This document shows positions 17,049 through 26,983 of a stretch of DNA of 64,000 nt, piece after piece; position 1 is the stretch's first letter; each line of letters opens with the position of its first letter. Where the stretch lies: the NCBI RefSeq assembly GCF_000296385.1, contig NZ_JH815185.1, forward strand, positions 780,013-844,012, read 5' to 3'. A program made the translations under genes and the position numbers. This DNA is from Lachnoanaerobaculum sp. OBRC5-5 (GTDB taxonomy: Bacteria; Bacillota; Clostridia; Lachnospirales; Lachnospiraceae). The notes under the pieces were generated by a model. That model ran no database searches. It saw only the letters and a program-made list of their open reading frames with translations, and had not been told where the DNA came from.

Positions 17049-19036
17049 TCTGACTTCCGTCGTTTCTCTCAAAACCTAGTACTCTAGGTGTCCAAGAGCA
17101 TGCAGTTTTGAAAGAAATTGTCGACTTCAGCTTTGGTTAAATAGAAGGCATCAAGGTTACTAAAACCAACCAGTTTTTTAACCCTTTCGTTAATGGCCTG
17201 ATCTCTTGATATATTGATATATGTATTATCACCTTTATTTACCACCCTAAAATCACGCATAAAGTTGATCAAGTCATAAGAGTTTATTTTATTCTTGAAA
17301 CACTTGATTTCTAATACTCTTAAAAGAAACAAGCTAAGGTAGCATATCAAAAAATGCCCATAGATTGTTTCTTTTTTCTGTAAATAAACAGGTCTTGCAT
17401 CCAGGTATGATTTTGTAAGTCTAAAAGATTCCTCGATCTTCCATAGGCTATGGTATGTCTTATATACCTGTACAGGCTCCATATCTATCTCAGATGTAAC
17501 TAAAAGATTATATCCTGCATATTTAAGGTCTTCATCAATCTTAGATTTATTTAAATCTATTATAGGCTTTATAGTATTGCCTGCACTATCTTTTGTTATG
17601 ATGTCTATATATTTAGCGCAATCTCCAAGTTCATCTTTAGCGATATTTTTGTACGTTGAAAACTTTGAAGCTTTATCAACCATCTTCATTATTTCAAGCC
17701 TTTGTTTTTTTGCAAGATTAGGATTATAAGAGACGATACGCTTTTCTTTTACAGAGAACCTTGTAACACTCTCTTTTCCTGTTTCCGGATCAATCTCTTT
17801 AAAACTATAATCAAAACTGTCAATACATGATTTAAGACGAAAAGATATATTACCTCTTTCATCAGTATAATTAGAAAAGACATTTGTATCATTCTCAAGT
17901 AGAACCCATTTCTTTTCCTTTTCACTTAGATTCTTACCATGTATTGACTTTGAAAATATATATCCGTCATTAGCTTCTTTAACGGCAGAATAAATATTTC
18001 TTGCACAATTAAGGCCTTTATCAGCCACCTGAATAGTTTTACCTGATACATTATGTCGTTGCTTCATTTCTTCAATAACTTTTCTGATATATGGTTTTTC
18101 CGATTCATTTCCGGGATACATTTGCATGGAGACAGGTACAAGGTCGGCGTCTAAAAGTAAAGCTTGCCCTATTATCGGAGAGTGCCTATTCTCTTTAGAA
18201 GGTCCCTTTTGCTTGTCATCGCTAGGAAGATCAATTTCAAAGTAATAATTAGTGCAATCGAAAAATACATTGCTTAAGTCTCTTTTATAATACCTTTCAT
18301 AAGAGTGATTAAACAAATCAATGTACTTCTTATAAGACTCTCCTATGAAAGAACATCCGTCATATACTTGGTCTTCAGAGATGGTTGAACTGCCATAAAG
18401 GTATGGAAATACATGAGAGGCTGTCTTTGACTTAGAGCATGGTGATATAACCCTTGCATAAATAAGTTGTGTAATTAAATCAAATACAGAAAACTGAAAA
18501 CGCATTTGAGAAGCAAGTATATCAATAGTATCCTTAACATCAAGCTCATCAATTATAGAGGATAGCAAAAAGTGTCCTATATTAAGTTCGACAGGGGAGG
18601 AAAATGCACGAGGACGTGACTCTTCAGAAAGAGCTTTTGTTCTATTCTCATTTTGCTCTTTTATGTAGTTGCTGTAAAATTTAATAGGATCCGGAATCTC
18701 ATCTGAAATCAAATCTTCAACATAACCAAAAGATTTTACATTTCTTGTTCTTGGTTGCTTTTTATCCTTATCCCAAAATGATTCATACATCTGAAGATAA
18801 GTCCCTTTTTTCTTCTTTTCTTTTCTCAAAAAATAAGCCATAATCACCTCCAAAACAAAAGTACTATGAAGTACTATGATTATAACATACTTTAAAAATT
18901 TAATCAAATTTTTTAAAATATTTTTTGTGCAAGAAAAGCCTTTAAAATAAAGGGTTTAAAAGAATTGTGTAAAATTAAATAGGCTATTAGAAATTTAAAG
19001 CGTCGGAACTTTCATAGTACTTCGACGGAAGACGGG
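17049..19036 (-). mobile_element. IS1634-family insertion sequence, inverted copy C
   Basis: The element is about 1,988 bp with the same terminal repeats as copies A and B (TGACTTCCGTCG at 17051, CGACGGAAGACGGG at 19023). It is inverted and diverged at a modest number of positions, so it belongs to an independent insertion. It split the promoter region of the antitoxin gene at 19139 but created the 71-bp duplication. Confidence 0.9.
17084..18841 (-). CDS. IS1634-family DDE transposase, copy C
   Basis: The 585 residues are read from ATG at 18841 (MAYFLRKEKKKKG). It differs from copies A and B at scattered residues (for example YSNYIKEQNEN, IDLPSDDKQ, SRDQAINERVK) but keeps all DDE-type motifs (DCTNYYF, VADKGLN, IEESFRLTKS). 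It is full length and probably functional. Confidence 0.9.
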   Translation of the reverse strand: MAYFLRKEKKKKGTYLQMYESFWDKDKKQPRTRNVKSFGYVEDLISDEIPDPIKFYSNYIKEQNENRTKALSEESRPRAFSSPVELNIGHFLLSSIIDELDVKDTIDILASQMRFQFSVFDLITQLIYARVISPCSKSKTASHVFPYLYGSSTISEDQVYDGCSFIGESYKKYIDLFNHSYERYYKRDLSNVFFDCTNYYFEIDLPSDDKQKGPSKENRHSPIIGQALLLDADLVPVSMQMYPGNESEKPYIRKVIEEMKQRHNVSGKTIQVADKGLNCARNIYSAVKEANDGYIFSKSIHGKNLSEKEKKWVLLENDTNVFSNYTDERGNISFRLKSCIDSFDYSFKEIDPETGKESVTRFSVKEKRIVSYNPNLAKKQRLEIMKMVDKASKFSTYKNIAKDELGDCAKYIDIITKDSAGNTIKPIIDLNKSKIDEDLKYAGYNLLVTSEIDMEPVQVYKTYHSLWKIEESFRLTKSYLDARPVYLQKKETIYGHFLICYLSLFLLRVLEIKCFKNKINSYDLINFMRDFRVVNKGDNTYINISRDQAINERVKKLVGFSNLDAFYLTKAEVDNFFQNCMLLDT

Positions 19037-19107
19037 AATAAATACATAACAATAATTTATATTTATCAACATTGCATATATTCTGTATTTATACTATAAT
19101 TGCAATA
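19037..19107. repeat. 71-bp direct repeat right of inverted IS copy
   Basis: This is the second copy of the repeat at 16978-17048. It supplies the antitoxin gene downstream with an intact promoter despite the insertion. Confidence 0.9.
19072..19100 (+). promoter_or_regulatory. Antitoxin-gene promoter inside the 71-bp repeat
   Basis: TTGCAT (19072-19077), a 17-bp spacer and a perfect TATAAT (19095-19100) lie about 40 bp before the ATG at 19139, which has GGAGG. Confidence 0.7.
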
Positions 19108-19138
19108 CAGCTAATTACATGATTATTGGAGGTGTAAT

Positions 19139-19399
19139 ATGTCAACACTACAAATTCGTATAGACGATCAACTAAAGAAAGACGCCGACTCACTATTTTC
19201 AAGTCTGGGTTTGGATACATCTACAGCAATAAGAATTTTCTTAAATGCTTCACTTGAGCACAATGGATTACCGTTTCCGGTCGCACATAATAAGCAATAT
19301 AATGAAAGTTTTACAACAATTCAAGATGCAAGATTAAATAGAAACTTAAATGGGCCATATAAATCTGCTAAGGAAGCTGTTTCGGATATAACCACTTGA
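19139..19399 (+). CDS. RelB/DinJ-family antitoxin, orphaned
   Basis: The 86-residue protein contains the RelB/DinJ ribbon-helix-helix pattern (IRIDDQLKKDADSLFSSLGLD followed by AIRIFLNASLEHNGLPF). DinJ proteins bind DNA and neutralise YafQ-type RNases. The downstream toxin is truncated (19395-19556), so this antitoxin has no partner here. The antitoxin frame ends SAKEAVSDITT at the point where toxin sequence begins, so its own last residues may also have been lost in the same deletion. Confidence 0.85.
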   Translation: MSTLQIRIDDQLKKDADSLFSSLGLDTSTAIRIFLNASLEHNGLPFPVAHNKQYNESFTTIQDARLNRNLNGPYKSAKEAVSDITT

Positions 19400-19556
19400 A
19401 TCTAAATATAGAGACCATCAACTTTCCGGTAATATGTCAGACTTTAGAGAATGTCACATAGAACCGGATTGGCTACTGGTATATCGTATTGAAGATGATA
19501 GACTTATTATCATTGCGACTGAAACCGGTACTCATTCCGACCTTTTCGGTATGTAG
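19395..19556 (+). pseudogene. YafQ-type toxin, N-terminal part deleted
   Basis: The frame reads LESKYRDHQLSGN, then FRECHIEPDWLLVYRIEDD, then TETGTHSDLFGM and stop. These are the C-terminal motifs of YafQ (RDHxLxGx, the catalytic histidine region ECHIEPDWLL, and the terminal G-T/S-H-S-D-L-F). The first 35-40 residues are missing and there is no start codon, so an inactive remnant is the best reading. Confidence 0.85.
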
Positions 19557-19582
19557 TTTTATAATATTTATAAACTCAGGAT

Positions 19583-19822
19583 TTATATGCCTATTCCCTG
19601 TAAGCTGATATGTCTTCCATTTAAATCTGTAATCTCAGCCTTTTCATCATCAGTAAGGCTATCAATAAAAATACACCATTCATTAGGATATCCACCGACA
19701 AATTCCATTTTGGGAATATGAATTTGGCTTGGGTTTTTCGCGAATAAACATAATCTGTTATCACCCCAAAATCTTGTGAGTGTTAAAATCTGTTTCTTGT
19801 ATATAACATCTATACCTTTCAA
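19583..19822 (-). CDS. Hypothetical protein, 79 aa, TTG start
   Basis: I do not recognise the family. The TTG at 19822 has ACGGAG six to seven bases upstream, and no ATG is available in the frame. The protein is soluble, with a GGYPNEWCIFIDSLTDDEKAEI stretch. It is tail to tail with the YafQ remnant and downstream of the GNAT gene. Confidence 0.5.
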   Translation of the reverse strand: MKGIDVIYKKQILTLTRFWGDNRLCLFAKNPSQIHIPKMEFVGGYPNEWCIFIDSLTDDEKAEITDLNGRHISLQGIGI

Positions 19823-19920
19823 TTTTATCTCCGTAAATTCTTTATTTTCATACCGTATTCTAAGTGTTCTTAAAATACTTGAGTTAATGCCACTATCTTA
19901 TCTTTGATAAGTTCCTTATA

Positions 19921-20376
19921 TTACCTGAACTTTTTCATAATATACTTTAACTTTGGAGTTTCAATCACTTCATAAATCTCAAAGCCAAGCTTATAATAAA
20001 CTCTCTTTGCACTTTTATTAAAGTCAAATACAGTCAAAGAGATACTTTGAATATTCTCATCTTTAAAGATAAAATCTATAAATTCTTTCAAAGCCTTTGT
20101 TCCAAGACCGGCTCCTGTTTTTGTAGGATTTAATACAAATCTTCCTATATGAATATTATCTTCTTGTATTCGCACTTCTTGTATCATTCCGATAAACTCT
20201 TCACCATTAAAAATAGAAAATTTGTTTTCCAGATTTTCTATTTTTTCATTAGTTAGAGGAAAAGAAACTTCCGTTCCCATCCATTGCTCTTGAAACATCG
20301 CTCCTCTTTCATTTGACCACTTGCATAAAAGTAAAATATTATCTTTATCGATACCTTTTACAAATCCAATGCTCAT
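19921..20376 (-). CDS. GNAT-family N-acetyltransferase
   Basis: The protein transfers an acetyl group from acetyl-CoA to an unknown amine. The GNAT fold is shown by the acetyl-CoA loop region RFVLNPTKTGAGLGTKALKEF (a variant of the Q/RxxGxG/A motif) and the C-terminal VFDFNKSAKRVYYKLGFE, typical of the family. ATG at 20376 has GGAG at correct spacing; a TTG at 20388 is an alternative in-frame start. It follows the gene at 20395 closely and probably shares its transcript. Confidence 0.85.
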   Translation of the reverse strand: MSIGFVKGIDKDNILLLCKWSNERGAMFQEQWMGTEVSFPLTNEKIENLENKFSIFNGEEFIGMIQEVRIQEDNIHIGRFVLNPTKTGAGLGTKALKEFIDFIFKDENIQSISLTVFDFNKSAKRVYYKLGFEIYEVIETPKLKYIMKKFR

Positions 20377-20394
20377 AGCAATCTCCAAAACATA

Positions 20395-20886
20395 TTATAA
20401 CTCATATTGCAGCAGTTCTTTCCACAGCTCTTTTACAATTTCCGCCATCTCTATGATATCATCACCTATCATTTCATATAAATCATATGACTTCGGATCT
20501 TTTACAAAGTCTTCCAACGCAACTTTTATAGCTGTATATTCTTCCTCTGTTGCAACAACTCGTATGAATCGATTTTGTTCATCTTCATTGCCATATAATT
20601 CTCCAATGTTTACGTGTCCGTTATTTTTACATTCCAACAAAATGGCAGCAAGGTCTGTAACAATATCTATCGCATAATTAAAGTATATTTCCAGTCTAAT
20701 CGAATTGGTAAACTTGAGATTATCGACTGTTTGCCTAAAATCCATATTCTGCCTATCAAGTCCTATACCTGTAAATATTTCTTTAAGAGTAATTTCTTCT
20801 TTATTCAGGCCTTCTAAAAACTCTATGAGACTCAAGCTGTCATCAGAACCACCGATAAAGTCTCCCCAATATTTTGTAATATACAT
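20395..20886 (-). CDS. Hypothetical protein, 163 aa, possible immunity-type protein
   Basis: I know no characterised member. It is a soluble acidic protein starting MYITKYWGDFIGGSDDSLSL, helical in its second half (AIDIVTDLAAILLEC, DIIEMAEIVKEL). Similar stand-alone small proteins in Firmicutes often sit in toxin-immunity or accessory clusters, which fits this neighbourhood, but that is inference. GAGAGGTG lies upstream of the ATG. Confidence 0.7.
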   Translation of the reverse strand: MYITKYWGDFIGGSDDSLSLIEFLEGLNKEEITLKEIFTGIGLDRQNMDFRQTVDNLKFTNSIRLEIYFNYAIDIVTDLAAILLECKNNGHVNIGELYGNEDEQNRFIRVVATEEEYTAIKVALEDFVKDPKSYDLYEMIGDDIIEMAEIVKELWKELLQYEL

Positions 20887-20912
20887 ATTTCACCTCTCTT
20901 CGATTTTTATTT

Positions 20913-21392
20913 TCAAATCTGTAGTTCTTCTCTCACCATCATCAATGCAAATCCCAAAAGATTTTCACCTCTCCACTTTTCCATGTCCCATCTGTTTACA
21001 TCTTTCATGGAAAGACCTATTCCCCAGATTTTATCCTGTACGGCACATTCTGCAAGTATGTCATTACCTGTATTCAGAAGTCTTTTCTTTAAATCTTCAT
21101 TCTGAGAAAACTTCTCAAGCAAGCCTTTGTATATAATAATCTGCCTTACTCCGTTCCAATGTGTATCATTATATTTTGAAACCTGTCTTCCAAGAGCTTT
21201 TATTCTTGAAACATCTGTAGTTTCTAAAATTTCCTTTGCAATTTCAGTATCATCAAAAACAATTGCCTTTTTATACATCATATACTGTTCCATTGAAGAG
21301 AACTTTATCGAATCTATTTCAAAGTCTGAAAGATACCAGTTACTTAAATATCCATTTTCCTCGTCAGGATTATGAAAACATCTTATATTCAT
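20913..21392 (-). CDS. NADAR-domain (YbiA-like) protein
   Basis: The 159 residues show the NADAR/YbiA pattern: YLSNWYLSDFEIDSIKFSSMEQYMMYKKA, then the conserved N-D-x-x-W (KYNDTHWNGVRQ) and the C-terminal IWGIGLSMKDVNRWDMEKWRGENLLGFAL. YbiA-type proteins hydrolyse N-glycosidic bonds in riboflavin intermediates, and some NADAR proteins remove ADP-ribose from nucleobases. Which reaction applies cannot be told from sequence. GGAGG precedes the ATG. Confidence 0.88.
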   Translation of the reverse strand: MNIRCFHNPDEENGYLSNWYLSDFEIDSIKFSSMEQYMMYKKAIVFDDTEIAKEILETTDVSRIKALGRQVSKYNDTHWNGVRQIIIYKGLLEKFSQNEDLKKRLLNTGNDILAECAVQDKIWGIGLSMKDVNRWDMEKWRGENLLGFALMMVREELQI

Positions 21393-21425
21393 ATCATACC
21401 TCCTATAACCATTTTATACTTATAT

Positions 21426-21472
21426 AAAAAAGTGTCAAAACCCTTTTACATTAAAGAGCCTTGACACTTTCT
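21426..21472 (-). terminator. Terminator of the maltodextrin operon
   Basis: AAGTGTCAA...TTGACACTT with TTTTTT on the minus strand lies directly after the malQ stop at 21474. Confidence 0.8.
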
Positions 21473-21473
21473 A

Positions 21474-22940
21474 TTATCTGTTCATTATCAAATTTTTATA
21501 TCTTGCCAGTTCTACTTTTGCATTAGCGAAGTCTACCATATGCCATTCCCAGTTCGGGCTGCCGACTGTTCCCGGTGTATTGATATGACCTTCTTTACCA
21601 AGTCCTATTATATCCGCTAAAGGTATAATGGCATACTCTGCCTTACTCTTTAGCACATAGGTCAAAAGTCTGTCCTTTATACTTCCTGACTTTATATCCT
21701 GCTTCTTTAAAAACTCTCTGACCTTTCTCTTTGAAGCCACAGTCAAACCGTCATACCACTGCATTAGAGTATCATTGTCATGAGTTCCTGTATAGAAAAT
21801 GACATTCTCTATATCATTTGATATATCTTTTGCATACTTTCCTTTTGTATCAATGGAGAATAGAAGTATTCTCATTCCCTTTAAGTGATAGTGATCCTTA
21901 AGCTCCAATACCTCAGGACGCAATTCTCCCAAATCCTCAGCCACAAGATTTACACCGGGCAACTCCTTATTTAAGGTATCTATTACTTCATATCCCGGAG
22001 CCTCAATCCACTCTCCGTCAATAGCTGTAGGACATGATGCAGGTATCTTCCAGAAGGTATCAAATGCACGGAAGTGGTCGATACGGATAATATCAAACAA
22101 TTTATTGCTATATCCTATTCTGTCCACCCAGAACTTATATTTGTTTTTCTTTAAATAGTCCCAGTCATAGATAGGATTTCCCCATCTCTGCCCTGTAGCA
22201 CTGAAATAATCAGGAGGAACTCCTGCAATAAACAGCGGTCTTCCGTCGGTATCAAGTAAGAAATTGTCTTTACCAGACCAAACATCTACAGAGTCAAGTC
22301 CGACATAGAAAGGCACATCGCCCATAACTTCGATGCCTGCTTCATTGGCATATCTTTTTACATCCATCCACTGTGTGTAGAAAATATATTGAATAAAGCA
22401 TTGATATTCGGCTTCTTTTTGTACATTTTCAGAAAGTGCACTCTTATCTCCAGACCAATTCTTGTAATCAGCCTTCCAATCATTCCAGCAATCACCGTTG
22501 TTGTCAAGCTTTAGGGCACGAAATACAGCATAGGTATATACCCAATCCTGTGACATAAAGTCTACATATGCAGGATCTTTTTGTCCGTCTCCGGCTACAA
22601 ACTTTTCAAAAGCTTCTCTTAGGTAACTCTCTTTAAAAGCTCTTACAGCTGTATAATCAACTCTTTTGGCATTTTCTCTAAATTTATCAGGTTTCTTATC
22701 AAGTAACCCTGCTTCAAAAAGCAAGTCAAGGCTGATATAAAGCTCATCACCTGCACATGAAGAGTATGGTTGATAAGGAGAGTTTCCGTATCCTACAGGA
22801 TTTAGAGGTAAAATCTGCCAGATCTTTATTCCATTCTCCTTCATTATATCAATCCACTGATAGGAAGCCCATCCAAGCTCCCCAACGCCTGTAGTAGAAG
22901 GGAGAGCTGAAACCGGCATTAAAATTCCTGTTTTCTTCAT
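21474..22940 (-). CDS. malQ: 4-alpha-glucanotransferase
   Basis: This GH77 enzyme transfers maltosyl and longer glucan segments between maltodextrins and releases glucose in the cytoplasm. The catalytic nucleophile lies in IIRIDHFRAFDTFW, the acid/base in VAEDLGEL and the third carboxylate in YTGTHDNDTLMQW. N-terminal PLNPVGYGNSPYQPYSS is the family signature. The 488 residues are normal. It is the last gene of a seven-gene operon and is followed by a terminator. Together with GlgP it forms the classic pathway from maltodextrin to glucose and glucose-1-phosphate. Confidence 0.96.
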   Translation of the reverse strand: MKKTGILMPVSALPSTTGVGELGWASYQWIDIMKENGIKIWQILPLNPVGYGNSPYQPYSSCAGDELYISLDLLFEAGLLDKKPDKFRENAKRVDYTAVRAFKESYLREAFEKFVAGDGQKDPAYVDFMSQDWVYTYAVFRALKLDNNGDCWNDWKADYKNWSGDKSALSENVQKEAEYQCFIQYIFYTQWMDVKRYANEAGIEVMGDVPFYVGLDSVDVWSGKDNFLLDTDGRPLFIAGVPPDYFSATGQRWGNPIYDWDYLKKNKYKFWVDRIGYSNKLFDIIRIDHFRAFDTFWKIPASCPTAIDGEWIEAPGYEVIDTLNKELPGVNLVAEDLGELRPEVLELKDHYHLKGMRILLFSIDTKGKYAKDISNDIENVIFYTGTHDNDTLMQWYDGLTVASKRKVREFLKKQDIKSGSIKDRLLTYVLKSKAEYAIIPLADIIGLGKEGHINTPGTVGSPNWEWHMVDFANAKVELARYKNLIMNR

Positions 22941-22952
22941 TGAAATATCTCC

Positions 22953-25211
22953 TTATAAATGCCAGATATCCTTGTTATACTCCGCAATGGTTCTGTCTGA
23001 TGAGAAGAATCCGGCCTTTGCTATATTTACAAGTGCCTTCTTTGACCAAGACATCTCGTCCTCATAGTCATTTAACATCTGCTCTTTTGTCTTTATATAA
23101 TCCTTTACATCAAGGAGTGCCATAAACCAGTCTTTACCTACAATTTCCTTATAAAGTCTGCACAGATTCATCGGATCTCCGATACGGATAAGTTCTTTGC
23201 TGATAATGAAGTCTACCAACTCCTCCACCTCAGGGTCGTTGTCATAGATATCGGCAGAACGATATGAAGCTGTTTCATAAAGCTTTATTACATCTTCAGA
23301 CTTCTTACCGAAGATATAGATATTTTCATCACCTACAAGCTCATGAATCTCTACATTGGCACCGTCTTCCGTACCGAGTGTTACAGCACCGTTTAACATG
23401 AACTTCATATTTCCTGTTCCTGAAGCTTCCTTTGATGCAAGTGAGATCTGCTCTGAAATATCACAAGCAGGGATAAGCTTTTCAGCCTTTGTAACATTGT
23501 AGTTTTCCACCATAACTATCTTAAGATATGGACTTACAGCCGGATCATTCTCCACCAACTGCTGCAGGCAAAGAATCAAATGAATTATATCCTTTGCAAT
23601 AGTGTAAGCAGGTGCCGCTTTTGCTCCGAAGATCATAGTAATCGGACGCTTCGGTAGATGTCCCTTCTTGATCTCTTTATATTTGTAAATAGCATAGAGT
23701 GCATTCATCTGCTGTCTCTTATACTCATGCAAACGCTTTATCTGAATATCAAATACGGAGTTCTCGTCAATATCAATATTCTGAGTCTGCTTTAAATACT
23801 TCTTAAGCTCTAATTTGGCATCCTTTTTGATTTCTCTAAGCTTCTTTAACACCTTCTCATCATCTTTATAAGCTAAAAGCTTTTCAAGATTTTCGGCATT
23901 ATCCATATACTCAGGTCCTATAAGCTCGTTTAGATACTCTGAAAGCTCATGATTGCAGTGAACAAGCCATCTACGGAATGTAATACCGTTTGTCTTGTTA
24001 TTAAACTTCTCAGGGTAGATATCATAAAAATGCTTAAGCTCGGAGTTTTTCAAAATCTCTGTATGAAGAGCCGCAACTCCGTTTACTGCATATCCGAAGT
24101 GAATATCAATATGTGCCATATGTACACGGTTCTGATTGTCTATGATATATACTCTCTCATCACTGAACTCTCTTCTTACTCTTGCATCAAGCTCATAGAT
24201 AATAGGCAATAACTGTGGAACTACCTTCTCCAAGTAGCTGATCGGCCACTTCTCAAGTGCCTCGGCAAGTATTGTATGATTTGTATAAGCACATGTCTTT
24301 CTTACAACATCAATAGCTGTATCCATGTTGAAGCCCTTTTGCTGGGTCAGGATACGGATAAGCTCAGGGATAACCATAGTTGGATGAGTATCATTAATCT
24401 GAACACATACATGCTCATGAAGTCTGTAAAGATCTACACCTCTTTCCTGCGCTTCTCTTATAATCAGTTGTGCAGCATTGCTTACCATAAAGTACTGCTG
24501 ATAAATTCTAAGTAGATGTCCTGCCTCATCACTGTCATCAGGATATAAGAACAATGTAAGGTTCTTTCCTATGTCATGTTTATCAAAATTTATGCCGTCT
24601 CCTATAATAGACTCATCCACACTGTCAATATCAAAAAGATGTAATTTATTACATTTGCTCTGATGATATCCCGGAACATCAATATCATACATTGTGGACT
24701 TTAATGTAAAATCTTTGAAAGGAACTTCAAAACTCACATCAGTTCTTGTAAGCCAACTGTTGTCTGTAATCCATGGATTCTTCTCTTCATACTGCTTATT
24801 GTCTACAAACTTTTGTAAGAAAAGTCCGTCATGATAGTTTAATCCTACACCGTCACCGTTTAATCCGAGTGTTGCGATAGAATCAAGGAAGCATGCAGCC
24901 AAACGTCCAAGACCACCGTTTCCAAGTGAAGGCTCAGGCTCCACCTCTTCAACCGCTGTTATATCGTGGCCGTTCTTTGAAAGTATTTCTCTTACCTCGT
25001 CAAACATTCCAAGGTTTATAAGATTGTTTGACAGAAGCTTTCCGATAAGGAACTCTGCTGAGATGTAATATAGCTTTCTGTTTCCTGTATTATGCTCCAT
25101 GCCTTCCATCTTCTCTTTTGTAATGTTCAAGAGTGCTGTGTAAATTTCCGCATCTGAAGCTGCTGAAATTTCCTTACCAAGTTTGTTCTTTAAAATTTCT
25201 TCTAATGACAT
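22953..25211 (-). CDS. glgP: Glycogen/maltodextrin phosphorylase
   Basis: The enzyme phosphorolyses alpha-1,4-glucans to glucose-1-phosphate. Motifs are [17 protein letters not shown] near the N-terminus, the pyridoxal phosphate lysine in [15 protein letters not shown], and VNDTHPT-like [17 protein letters not shown] at 25211 has AAAGGAG; the longer reading from 25232 uses a TTG that overlaps the preceding stop. The 752 residues are slightly shorter than E. coli MalP, as is common in Clostridia. Its place between nplT and malQ points to maltodextrin use rather than glycogen storage alone. Confidence 0.95.
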   Translation of the reverse strand: MSLEEILKNKLGKEISAASDAEIYTALLNITKEKMEGMEHNTGNRKLYYISAEFLIGKLLSNNLINLGMFDEVREILSKNGHDITAVEEVEPEPSLGNGGLGRLAACFLDSIATLGLNGDGVGLNYHDGLFLQKFVDNKQYEEKNPWITDNSWLTRTDVSFEVPFKDFTLKSTMYDIDVPGYHQSKCNKLHLFDIDSVDESIIGDGINFDKHDIGKNLTLFLYPDDSDEAGHLLRIYQQYFMVSNAAQLIIREAQERGVDLYRLHEHVCVQINDTHPTMVIPELIRILTQQKGFNMDTAIDVVRKTCAYTNHTILAEALEKWPISYLEKVVPQLLPIIYELDARVRREFSDERVYIIDNQNRVHMAHIDIHFGYAVNGVAALHTEILKNSELKHFYDIYPEKFNNKTNGITFRRWLVHCNHELSEYLNELIGPEYMDNAENLEKLLAYKDDEKVLKKLREIKKDAKLELKKYLKQTQNIDIDENSVFDIQIKRLHEYKRQQMNALYAIYKYKEIKKGHLPKRPITMIFGAKAAPAYTIAKDIIHLILCLQQLVENDPAVSPYLKIVMVENYNVTKAEKLIPACDISEQISLASKEASGTGNMKFMLNGAVTLGTEDGANVEIHELVGDENIYIFGKKSEDVIKLYETASYRSADIYDNDPEVEELVDFIISKELIRIGDPMNLCRLYKEIVGKDWFMALLDVKDYIKTKEQMLNDYEDEMSWSKKALVNIAKAGFFSSDRTIAEYNKDIWHL

Positions 25212-25228
25212 ACCTTTTTCTCCTTTTT

Positions 25229-26983
25229 TCAAATCCTACGGATTAAAGTTCCGTTTGCTTCAAGTACTTCTCCGTCAAACTTTCGTGAAAATAAAATCTC
25301 TTTCCCCATATCTATTTTGATCGGACTTTCCGAAGCATTTATTAAGACTTCCATACTGTTTCCGTCTTCATCAATCTTGATATATTCCACACATCTGTCA
25401 TTATCATAGTTATGTGGAAAGTGGAAATGTGGAATCCTACACATTTTCTCATTACGCCTTAACATTATAAGACTTCTCATTGTAGCAATTTTTTCTACAT
25501 TTTCAATGCTGTCAATCTCACTCCACGGCATACATCTCCTGCAATCCGGATCATGTGCACCTTCCATGGCTATCTCCGTACCGTAGTAGATACAAGGACT
25601 TCCCGGAAGTGTGAAAAGAATTGCAAGCTGCTGATAAAACTTATCCAAATCATGGAATCTGTTTATAAGTCTTTCCGTGTCATGCGAATCAAGCAGATTG
25701 AATAATACATTATTACTCTGCTGCATATACATTGTATAACAGCGGTTGACCATATACTCAAACTCATGCTTTTTCATTGTCTTATCAAGGAAAAAATCAT
25801 GAATTCCGCTAAGCAGAGGATAATTCATCACAGAGTCGTATTCATCTCCCTGAAGCCACTGTATTGCATCATGCCAGATTTCTCCAAGCAGGTAAATACC
25901 AGGCTTTATAGCCTTTAGATGCTCTCTGATTTTTTTCAAAAACCTGTGTGATACCTCATTACCAACATCAAAACGAATACCGTCTATATCAAACTCTCTT
26001 ATCCAATCTTCACAGATTTTACAAAAATAGTTTATAACCTCATCATTGTTGGTGTTAAGTTTCGGCATACCGTCCGTAAAAGCAAAAGTGTAATACCTTT
26101 TATCCCTTGTATCTCCTCTTTTTGCAATGTCTGCCCAGTTTTCCACCATGAACCAGTCTGCATACTTTGAAGATTTCCCGTTTTCAAGCACATCAATCCA
26201 TGGCTTAAATTTTCTTCCGGAGTGATTAAATACCGCATCCACCATAATACGAATACCCTTATTATGAGCCTCTTTGCAAAGTGCTTTCATGGTATCAATA
26301 TCTCCAAAAGAAGGATCTATCTTTGTATAATCTGTTGTATCGTACTTATGATTAGATTCGGCTTCCATTATAGGATTCAGATAAATACCTGTTATTCCAA
26401 GGTTTTGCAGGTAATCAAGTTTACTCCTGATTCCTTCCAAATTTCCACCGAATTTCTCATAATTGGTAACACTTCCATGATCTCTCCAAGGCAGAATATC
26501 TTCTGTATTTTTCTCAGGAGTACCGTTACAAAATCTGTCAGGGAATATCTGATACCAAATAGTGTCATTTACCCATGCAGGTGTAACATTTATATCCGAC
26601 GGATTCATCCACGGCATAATGAAGCATTGCAGCATTCTTCCGTCCATATGGAACTGTTCCTTAGTTAAAAATCCGTCTTCAAAATAATACCAGACACTGT
26701 CATTTGTATGCAGTTCAAAAAAATACTTACATCTTTTGTATATCGGAGTAAGAGTTGTAGTCCACCACAAATGATTTGACAATCGCTTTTTATAGACTAT
26801 CTCTTCTCTTTTTCCGGTCCACTTCTCGTTTCCGCCAAGTATTCCGGCTTCAAACGGATCACCATAGTGGATAAAGACCTGCTTAACATCATATCCTGTT
26901 TTTAAATTTATAATGAGTCTGTCCTTATCAAGAGGATAACTCATCTGTTCTGATGTTCTATGGTATACACCGGTAAATTCCAT
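25229..26983 (-). CDS. Neopullulanase/cyclomaltodextrinase-type GH13 hydrolase
   Basis: The cytoplasmic alpha-amylase family enzyme has an N-terminal CBM34-like domain (about 1-120, with the WWTTTLTP and YYFEDGF strands) that mediates dimerisation in this subfamily. The GH13 catalytic core follows, with conserved regions [17 protein letters not shown] (nucleophile Asp), LLGEIWHD (acid/base Glu) and LLDSHDTER (Asp). No signal peptide is seen. It probably hydrolyses imported maltodextrins, cyclodextrins or pullulan fragments. Its start meets the pulA stop, so the two are translationally coupled. Confidence 0.9.
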   Translation of the reverse strand: MEFTGVYHRTSEQMSYPLDKDRLIINLKTGYDVKQVFIHYGDPFEAGILGGNEKWTGKREEIVYKKRLSNHLWWTTTLTPIYKRCKYFFELHTNDSVWYYFEDGFLTKEQFHMDGRMLQCFIMPWMNPSDINVTPAWVNDTIWYQIFPDRFCNGTPEKNTEDILPWRDHGSVTNYEKFGGNLEGIRSKLDYLQNLGITGIYLNPIMEAESNHKYDTTDYTKIDPSFGDIDTMKALCKEAHNKGIRIMVDAVFNHSGRKFKPWIDVLENGKSSKYADWFMVENWADIAKRGDTRDKRYYTFAFTDGMPKLNTNNDEVINYFCKICEDWIREFDIDGIRFDVGNEVSHRFLKKIREHLKAIKPGIYLLGEIWHDAIQWLQGDEYDSVMNYPLLSGIHDFFLDKTMKKHEFEYMVNRCYTMYMQQSNNVLFNLLDSHDTERLINRFHDLDKFYQQLAILFTLPGSPCIYYGTEIAMEGAHDPDCRRCMPWSEIDSIENVEKIATMRSLIMLRRNEKMCRIPHFHFPHNYDNDRCVEYIKIDEDGNSMEVLINASESPIKIDMGKEILFSRKFDGEVLEANGTLIRRI

